Assembly: GCF_002849695.1 (NCBI RefSeq)
Contig: NZ_CP018937.1
Coordinates: 1,302,001-1,366,000, forward strand
DNA length: 64,000 nt
Direction: 5' to 3'
From: Bacteroides fragilis
GTDB lineage: Bacteria; Bacteroidota; Bacteroidia; Bacteroidales; Bacteroidaceae
Position 1 is the first letter of the stretch; the number at the start of each line of letters is the position of its first letter. Below, in pieces: positions 54,601-62,263 of the stretch. The position numbers were made by a program, and so were the translations under genes. Below the pieces are notes generated by a model. The model worked only from the letters and a program-made list of their open reading frames with translations. It had not been told where the DNA came from and did no database searches.

Positions 54601-54987
54601 AAAACAATGTGGATCATGGCATGTGCTCAAGGTACTTATAATACCATTGAGGAGACCAAAAATACATGGACCCCAGAAAATCCGAATGCTAAATATCCAA
54701 CTTATGTATGGGCCGATCAATTGGGTAAACGTAATTATTGCCGTAGCTCATCCATGTTTGCCTATAATGGAAACTATTTGGCATTGCGTGAACTCTCACT
54801 ATCCTATAAATTACCATCTGTATGGGCGCAGAAGGCTAAATTGAGCAATGTGGAACTTTCTATTACAGGTCAGAACTTAGGCTATTTGACAGAAGCAAAA
54901 CACCTATTCTCACCGGAAAAAGCAGATAATAATGGAGGATATCCATTACCTCGTACAGTGATTTTTGGTATTAATGTTTCTTTCTAA
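51664..54987 (+). CDS. SusC-type TonB-dependent glycan transporter 3
   Basis: 1107 residues. The signal peptide and regulatory-like domain are almost identical in DNA to SusC1 and SusC2. Linker [10 protein letters not shown], plug [32 protein letters not shown]. The barrel is clearly diverged ([42 protein letters not shown]) and ends NVSF. Its 5' end therefore belongs to one sequence group and its barrel to another, a mosaic. Paired with SusD3; no enzyme in this unit. Confidence 0.95.
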   Translation: [1107 protein letters not shown]

Positions 54988-55004
54988 ATATAAAAAGACA
55001 AATT

Positions 55005-56567
55005 ATGAAAAAGATAATATATATCATTTCTTTATTTGTGTCGTCTGTGCTTTACACTTCATGCGATGCATTGGATCTTGCTCCGGAAGACTATTTCGGA
55101 AGCGGCAACTATTGGAATAATAAAGCCCAAGTAGAAGGGTTTATGAATGGCATGCACTCTCAATTGAGAAGTAACTATAATATGTTTTATTGTTTGGGAG
55201 AATTGCGCGGTGGTACACAGCGCGTTGGTAGTTCTTCACAAAACACCAGTTTGGACTATGCCATATTGCGTACCAATACTTTAAGCCAGGATAATCCGGG
55301 ATTCAGCAACTGGTTTGGATTATATAGCCCGATTATGCAAGTTAATCATTTCATTCAAAAAGTTGAGAATGAATGTGATTTTTTAAGTGAGGCAGACAGA
55401 AAAGCCTATTTAGGACAAGCATATGGTTTAAGAGCTCTTTATTATTTTATGCTTTATAAAACTTACGGCGGGGTACCTATTGTTACAACAGTCGAGTTGC
55501 TGGATGGCAAAGTGACTGCGGATAAATTTTATGTTGAACGTGCTACACCCGAGGCCACTATGGCCTTCATAAAAGAGGATATCGGTAAATCTGAAAACTA
55601 TTTTGGTACAGAAGAAGTGACCAATAAGTATGATAAGACAATGTGGTCTAAAGCTGCCACTCTGATGTTGAAAGCAGAAATCTATATGTGGGCTGCTAAA
55701 GTTTCTATAAATGGCTATACAGCTTCTGGAAGATCGGATTTAGAAACTGCCAAAACAGCTCTGAATGGAGTGATAGGCAAATTTCAGCTATTAAACAAAT
55801 TCAGCGATGTATTTAGTACAGCTAACCGTAATAATGCAGAAGTTATTTTCACCTTACATTTTGCTGATGGCGAAGCTACAAACTGGGGAGGAATGTTCCT
55901 CTATCAAGAGGCAGTGTTCATTGGACAGGTATATGACCGTGATGATAATAAGATTGAAACGGATACATTAAATTTGAAGGGTACCGGAGGTGTATTCCGC
56001 CATGAATATACTGAAGATTTCTGGAAAAGCTATAGCGATAAAGATACTCGTCGTGATGCAACATTCTTAGAATATTATACCCAAAAGAATAAAGAAGGCT
56101 TCGGTTGTGTTATGCTTAAGGCTATTGGTTCTATCAACTCGAACAACAATCGTATTTATGATACCGATGTGATTGTTTACCGTTATGCCGATGCTTTATT
56201 GATGATGGCTGAAATAGAAAATGGTTTAGGAAATCCTTGTGCAGATTATATTAATGAAGTGCGTGAACGTGCATATGGCTCCAATTATGAGGCTAATAAA
56301 TATACGGAAGGAAATTATGCAGAGAATGAATTGGCCATCCTTCAGGAACGTGATAAAGAGTTTGTTTGGGAAGGTAAGCGATGGTTTGATGTAGTACGTA
56401 TGCATGATGCTAATGGCAAATCTCTTGCTTTCTCTGCTACTGCAAATTATCCTTCGGATAAACCTCTTTTGGATCCAAGTGAGGAATATAAGTTGTTATG
56501 GCCTATTGATGTTAACATTATGAGTGTTAACCCGTTGCTGAAACAGACACCTGGATATGAAAAATAA
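55005..56567 (+). CDS. SusD-type glycan-binding lipoprotein 3
   Basis: 520 residues. Lipobox YTSC (Cys20) then DALDLAPEDY. SusD motifs: SGNYWNNKAQVEGFMNGMH, AYGLRALYYFMLYKTYGGVPI, WSKAATLMLKAEIYMW, LQERDKEFVWEGKRWFDVVRMH, LKQTPGYEK. 17 nt after susC3. Ends just before the bidirectional terminator, facing SusD4. Confidence 0.95.
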   Translation: MKKIIYIISLFVSSVLYTSCDALDLAPEDYFGSGNYWNNKAQVEGFMNGMHSQLRSNYNMFYCLGELRGGTQRVGSSSQNTSLDYAILRTNTLSQDNPGFSNWFGLYSPIMQVNHFIQKVENECDFLSEADRKAYLGQAYGLRALYYFMLYKTYGGVPIVTTVELLDGKVTADKFYVERATPEATMAFIKEDIGKSENYFGTEEVTNKYDKTMWSKAATLMLKAEIYMWAAKVSINGYTASGRSDLETAKTALNGVIGKFQLLNKFSDVFSTANRNNAEVIFTLHFADGEATNWGGMFLYQEAVFIGQVYDRDDNKIETDTLNLKGTGGVFRHEYTEDFWKSYSDKDTRRDATFLEYYTQKNKEGFGCVMLKAIGSINSNNNRIYDTDVIVYRYADALLMMAEIENGLGNPCADYINEVRERAYGSNYEANKYTEGNYAENELAILQERDKEFVWEGKRWFDVVRMHDANGKSLAFSATANYPSDKPLLDPSEEYKLLWPIDVNIMSVNPLLKQTPGYEK

Positions 56568-56600
56568 AACTTAATCAATAGGTTTTTAGAATGAAAAATA

Positions 56601-56632
56601 AACGGGGAATGTCCGCAGAGGCATTCCCCGTT
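56601..56632. terminator. Bidirectional terminator between convergent susD3 and susD4
   Basis: AACGGGGAATG (56601-56611) pairs perfectly with CATTCCCCGTT (56622-56632). It has few T residues on either side but is GC-rich and central between two convergent operons. Confidence 0.8.
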
Positions 56633-56643
56633 ATATTAACTAA

Positions 56644-58215
56644 TCAATTTTCATATCCCGGAGTCTGTTTTAACGCCGGATTGTCTGTCAATACACTTTC
56701 ATTAATCGGCCATAATAGGCGGGTGGCAACGGCAGAAGTGCGCTTTGTCACATAGTCTGCACCCAATAATCTTAAATCATACCAGCGTTTCCCTTCAAAC
56801 ATAAATTCACGCATGCGCTCTTTCAAAATGGCTTCCAAAGGATCTTCATCACCAGACATGTATTTATTATCCGTATAGAAGTCTCCTTTATCATTCGGAT
56901 AAGATAGCGTAGCTTTGTTTAACTCAAAGAACTCTTTTCCATAAGCACGTTCACGAACTTGATTGATCTCAGCTGCCGGATCTTCTCCCAACAGCGCTTT
57001 TGCTTCAGCAAGTAATAACAGGCAGTCTGCATATCGATAAATGGGGTAATCATTCAAAAAACTGCGCTGTGAAGCTCCGTCCAACAGGACTCCCTGATAC
57101 TTATTGCAGAAAGGAGCAATATATTTAATTGTGCCATCTTCTTGCTTTTGGTAAACGGCTGTCATGGAAGCGTCCTTACGGGTATCTCCATCACGGAATG
57201 CCTTATTATACAAATCGTATCTTATCTGCAGACGAATCAAACCGTTAAGCTGTCCTTCAGGCAAATCTTTAAATGAAATTCCTTCTTTATTACAGTAAGT
57301 TGCAGTCATGTATGCCTGCTGTGGTACTAAGTTTTGTCTAAATCTATCGTCCCACATGTTATACTCATCTTTTGCATTACGTATAGAAAAAATAATTTCG
57401 GCATTATCTTTATTATTGTAAGCAAATACTTTTGAGAAATCATCCTGCAAGCTGACATTGGCATCACTGATAATTGATTGTAAAGCTGTTTTGGCTGTAG
57501 TATAATCTGTTGTGCCGCCACCCATTTGACGCCCACTCCATAAATAAACTTCACCTTTCAGCATTTGCGTTGCGGCCATTGACCAGTAATATCTGCCGAA
57601 TTTGAAAGAGTAATCACTGCCGAATGCCTTTTCAGAAGCAATGATATCTTCTTTGATTTGTTTCATCACATCTTCTGCAGGAGAGGCTGCTTTTGAGAGG
57701 TTGCTTAAGTCTAAAGAGGCTCCATTCGTATAATCCAGATAGAGAATAACATCTCCCCAAGAACGCAATAAATGAAAATAAAGATATGCCCGCATACCAT
57801 AAGCTTCACCTAAATAGTAGTTTTTAGTAGCTTCGGGAAGTACAGTCGTTTCTTTGGTTTTAGCGATCATCAAATTGATCTGATTGATCACTTTGTACAT
57901 TCCTGCAAAGTTGGTTATTCCCGTGTTCTCTTTGTTTATCGTATTGAAAGGCAGGCGTTCCATGCCTTGAGTAGCTTCTCCACCAAAGGGAACGTCCCCA
58001 TAGATGTCTGCACGAGGTTCACCTAATAAGAAAAAATTATAACTACATTCTCTAAGTAATGCATGCAAACCTACATTAAAGGTACTAAACTGAGCTTCAG
58101 TTTTCCAGTAGTTACTGTCCGCAATAGAACTGGTAGGTTCAATATCCAGTGCATCACATCTTGAAAACAGCAGGAGAGAAAGCCCTGCTAACATATATGT
58201 AAATATTTTCTTCAT
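56644..58215 (-). CDS. SusD-type glycan-binding lipoprotein 4
   Basis: 523 residues from the ATG at 58215 (MKKIFTYML, Cys20 in FSRC then DALDIEP). An upstream in-frame ATG at 58236 would add seven residues and spoil the signal peptide; 58215 also gives a 28-nt gap to susC4, like the other pairs. SusD motifs: SNYWKTEAQFSTFNVGLHALL, GEAYGMRAYLYFHLLRSWGDV, YWSMAATQMLKGEVYLWSG, LKERMREFMFEGKRWYDLRLLG, QTPGYEN. More diverged than the other three. Confidence 0.94.
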   Translation of the reverse strand: MKKIFTYMLAGLSLLLFSRCDALDIEPTSSIADSNYWKTEAQFSTFNVGLHALLRECSYNFFLLGEPRADIYGDVPFGGEATQGMERLPFNTINKENTGITNFAGMYKVINQINLMIAKTKETTVLPEATKNYYLGEAYGMRAYLYFHLLRSWGDVILYLDYTNGASLDLSNLSKAASPAEDVMKQIKEDIIASEKAFGSDYSFKFGRYYWSMAATQMLKGEVYLWSGRQMGGGTTDYTTAKTALQSIISDANVSLQDDFSKVFAYNNKDNAEIIFSIRNAKDEYNMWDDRFRQNLVPQQAYMTATYCNKEGISFKDLPEGQLNGLIRLQIRYDLYNKAFRDGDTRKDASMTAVYQKQEDGTIKYIAPFCNKYQGVLLDGASQRSFLNDYPIYRYADCLLLLAEAKALLGEDPAAEINQVRERAYGKEFFELNKATLSYPNDKGDFYTDNKYMSGDEDPLEAILKERMREFMFEGKRWYDLRLLGADYVTKRTSAVATRLLWPINESVLTDNPALKQTPGYEN

Positions 58216-58243
58216 AATGCTATTTGTATTAATCATATATAAT

Positions 58244-61200
58244 TTAGAATGTCACTGACAAACCGAATAAAACTGTTCTCGGAGTTGGATAGCGTCCGTT
58301 ATCTATTCCACGACCATAAGTTGTATCTACAGCCGGTTCAGGAGAAACACCCGTGTATCCGGTGATATAGAATAAGTTCTGACCTGTTACATAGACTGAT
58401 GCGTCTGTCATGCCAACTTTACTGATCCATGTTTTAGGCAGATTGTAATTTAATGTCAATTCACGCAGAGCCAGATAATCACCCTTTTCATAGAAGCGCG
58501 AACTGTTATTATCAATAGCTGTATTACCATTATTTGAACGGGTAATATTTTTCTTGCTTAACTGGTCTGCATAATAGAATGCAGGTAAATCTGTATCAGT
58601 ATTGGTTTCACTCCATGTCTTTTTTACTTCTTTGATAATATTGAATGAACCTTGATACTGTCCCAAAGAACGTGCCGCGAGATCATTATAAATGGTATGT
58701 CCTAAAGCGTAATCGAAACGAGCATATAAAGAGAGGTTTTTATAACCCAATGTGGTAGAAAATCCACCAGTAATTTTGGGAAATATATTTCCTACCACTT
58801 GACGGTCATATCCATTGATTACGCCATCACCATTGATATCTTCCCAACAAACATCACCCGGTTCGATCGGCTGCCATCCTTCTTTTCCGGCATATTGAGC
58901 TGCAAGTCCCGGACCATATAAGTTGGCTACCTCGTCGATGCGGTTATTGGCATACTTTTTCACGTCATCCCAATCTTTGAATATATGATTTTGTTTGTAA
59001 GCAACCAATTCTCCTAATTTACCACCTTCCTGACGACCGGCAATCCATTTTGTTTCGGGGGTTCCATCAGCTTTTTTGCGTCCGGTTGCCACCTCATAGC
59101 CACCTACACGGTTATTTTCATTGCCATTATAAGGTAATTTCACGATCTTGTTTGCAACAGAAGACAGATTGGCTGTTACATCCCATGTCAATCCTTTCGG
59201 GTTATTCAGAATGTTAGCTCTTACTTCCATTTCAAAACCATAGTTACGCAAAGTTCCCATATTAGTCATAATCTCTGTAAAACCGGTATATCCCGGAAGT
59301 GCTTGTTTAGTTAACAAGTCTTTGGTAGTACGGTTGTAGTAGTCAAGAATGAAACTTAACCGATTGTTTAAGAATCCGATGTCCAGACCTGCTTCAAATG
59401 ATTGACTCTGTTCCCAACGCAAACCGGTATTTACCAAGCCCGAGTTGTAGAATGCTGTTGAACCTCCGTATGTCTTTGCACCTACTTGAGAGTAAGCACC
59501 ATATACATCGAAATTTCCGATACCATTCACATTTCCATTTACACCATAACTAAGACGAGGTTTCAAAGTAGAAATAACTTCTGAGACTTTAGAATCCTTC
59601 CAGAAATTCTCTTCCATGATATTCCAACCCACGGACACACCAGGGAAAAATCCCCAACGGTTATCTTTCAGTTTTGAAATACCATCATAACGAGCAACAA
59701 ATGAGATTAAATATCTCATGTCATAGTTATAATTGATGCGACCAAATCCTGAAAGAATACGGTATGCTGTTTTGGTTGTAGAAGTATAAGTTCTTGTAGA
59801 ACCGGCATTTAGGGTCGGAATATCGTCAGTTGGAGAATTTTGAGTTTTAGCCTCGAAATCGAACTGATCATAGGTGAAGTATTCAGTTCCTACCATTGCT
59901 TCCAGATTGTGTTTTTCAGCAAAAGTATCTGTGTATGTCAGTGTTCCGTTCAACTGGATCTGATTGTACTTCTGCACATATGCCTCTGCCTGACGTGTAT
60001 TGTCCGGAGTTGCAGAAGATTGTGCCTGATATGATTTATTGAATTTTTCTCTTTGCCAGTCATAACGATAAAGAGAAGCATTACCATTCAAGACCAATTT
60101 TTTAGGTAAAATGTCAAGGGCAAATCCAATATTGTAAGTCGATTTGTTAGTACTGTTTTCGCTTGTCAATTTATCTCTATAATAATCGGGATTACCGTCA
60201 CCTGTACCAAAACCGGATGCCGGAGTACCATCTTCATTCCAAGGATTCCATGTAGGACGTTGAGAACGTGTACGGTAGAAAAATTCATATTGACCGATCC
60301 AGAGTTCCGGTTGAGTTGACCAAGAGTAAGTCGCATTTGCCTTTACCGTCAAAAAAGGGAATACTTTATACGAACCGTTCAATGCTCCATTAAAACGTTC
60401 ATATCCGGTACCTCTAATCTGACCATCTTCTTTGTAATAGCCTAGGCTGGCAGAAAAGGTTCCTTTATCGTTACCGCCTGTAATGTTTACATAATGGTCT
60501 TGTGTCAAAGCGCTATTATTGAAAACAACATCGTCCAATTCACCTGAGTAGTCTTTATATAAGATTGTTTTTCCGTCATAAAATGGGTCTGCCATAGAAG
60601 ACCAGCCTTCATTTTTCAAATTAGCATTTTCGTCTGTCAAATAGCGGATATCAAATAAGTCGTTGCCAATTCCATATCCCATTTGTGTATCGACATTAGT
60701 ACGCCCGGTTCTTTTGTAACCCATACGGTTATAATAAATATAATCGTGTGCATCGCAAAAATCATAGCCTTTACGAGCGAAGTTCACGCCCATTTTAAAT
60801 TTGTAATTAACAGACGCTTTTCCTTCTTTTCCACTCTTAGTCTCAACCAAAATAACACCACCATTGGCGCGTGCACCATAGATTGCTGTTGAAGCGGCAT
60901 CTTTCAAAACCTGAATAGATTCAATATCAGAAGGATTAATGTCACTCATACTATTACGAACAATACCATCAACTACAATAAGAGCCTTACTATTATCGCC
61001 TGTAATGGTAGCACCTCCACGCAATGTAATATCCGGTTCACTACCAGGTTGCCCCGTTTTGTTAACAACACGAAGACCTGTAACAGAACCTTGCAAAGAC
61101 TGTCCTGCATTACTGAAAGCTGCGTTTTTGAGTACAGAATTATCAAGTTTTGAAATAGCAGTAGTCAGAGTTGCACGTTTTTGCGAGCCACCATATCCTG

Positions 61201-61513
61201 TAATTACTACTTCATCTAACACCTCTGTATCTTCTTTTAGTACTACATTATAAATGTTTGCAGTACCAACAGTAATTGTTTGAGGTTTGTAACCAATATA
61301 GCTAACTGTGAATTTAGCTCCAGTAGCTATCGTTAATGAGAACTTGCCGTCAAGGTTAGTGATTGTACCATTGGTTGTACCTACCTCAACGACACTTGCA
61401 CCGATGACAGATTCACCGGTACCATCTGTAACCACACCTGTGATGGATTTTGTTTGAGCTATAGCTCCTATAGAGCATAATAAGCACAAAATCAAGAAGA
61501 TGGTTTTCTTCAT
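58244..61513 (-). CDS. SusC-type TonB-dependent glycan transporter 4
   Basis: 1089 residues. The signal peptide [20 protein letters not shown] is the same as in SusC1-3 apart from one residue, and 44 nt around the start are identical in DNA. The regulatory-like domain differs at many bases. Plug [32 protein letters not shown], barrel to SVTF. Its reading direction is opposite to SusC1-3, with which its 5' end makes an inverted repeat. Paired with SusD4. Confidence 0.95.
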   Translation of the reverse strand: [1089 protein letters not shown]

Positions 61514-61574
61514 AAGTATTGCTTTTTAGTTAATAATAAAGATAATTATAATTGCTTTTACTAAGTTCTATCGG
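61514..61574 (-). promoter_or_regulatory. Shared susC leader, copy D
   Basis: On the minus strand CCGATAGAACTTAGTAAA (61574 back to 61557), then a divergent middle part, then ATTATTAACTAAAAAGCAATACTT before the ATG. The motif is 61 nt from the start, about 11 nt less than in A-C. Confidence 0.7.
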
Positions 61575-62263
61575 TACTTGGTATTTTTACTACCTAAATA
61601 ATAAATGAAAAAGGTTAAATTTATTATTTCTTTTCATTTATATACTATCAAACCGTTGCAAATATATATATTATATTAAAAACTCACAAGTATATTTTAA
61701 ATATATTTTTTATATAACCGAAATAATATTGAAAAACTAAGATAATCAGCTCCGGATTCTCATAAAAGATTGTTTATGGAAGAGTGCTATATATATAATA
61801 TTGATTTCTTATATTATATATGATACTGCTTTCATTAAAATGGACAAATGTAATATGTTTTTATTTTGAAATACTGTTTGATTAACTTGAAAAGTGCCAA
61901 AGATTATATCTAATAACCTTATTATATGTTATAAGATGTTTCTTTGTGTTGAAAGATGGATCACTTCATTTCACTTACATAAAAGTGGCTTCCGAACACA
62001 AGAAAAGATGAAAAGTATAGTCTGATGATTCACTACTTTTCACCATAATAAATTTGTTTGTGAACATTTGTACGAAAATATTTTTTTAAAATCTTTCGTT
62101 TGTAAGATAAACAATTGATGTTTAGATTATTGCATATTTATTGTCCTTATTTCTGTTATACCATATAACCAAGTACCGATAGGACTGTGCTCATTTTCAG
62201 GTGTTTATATTTAAGAGATTTAGAAGAGATAATTTTCCTTTTTTATTAACTAAAAATCAATTT
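61575..62263. other. Divergent control region between susC4 and susC5
   Basis: About 690 nt, very AT-rich, no gene. It holds ACCAAGTACCGATAG twice in opposite directions: minus strand at 61582 back to 61568, plus strand at 62168-62182. The second lies about 88 nt before the susC5 ATG. Both promoters should be here; I found no good -7 consensus. Confidence 0.6.
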
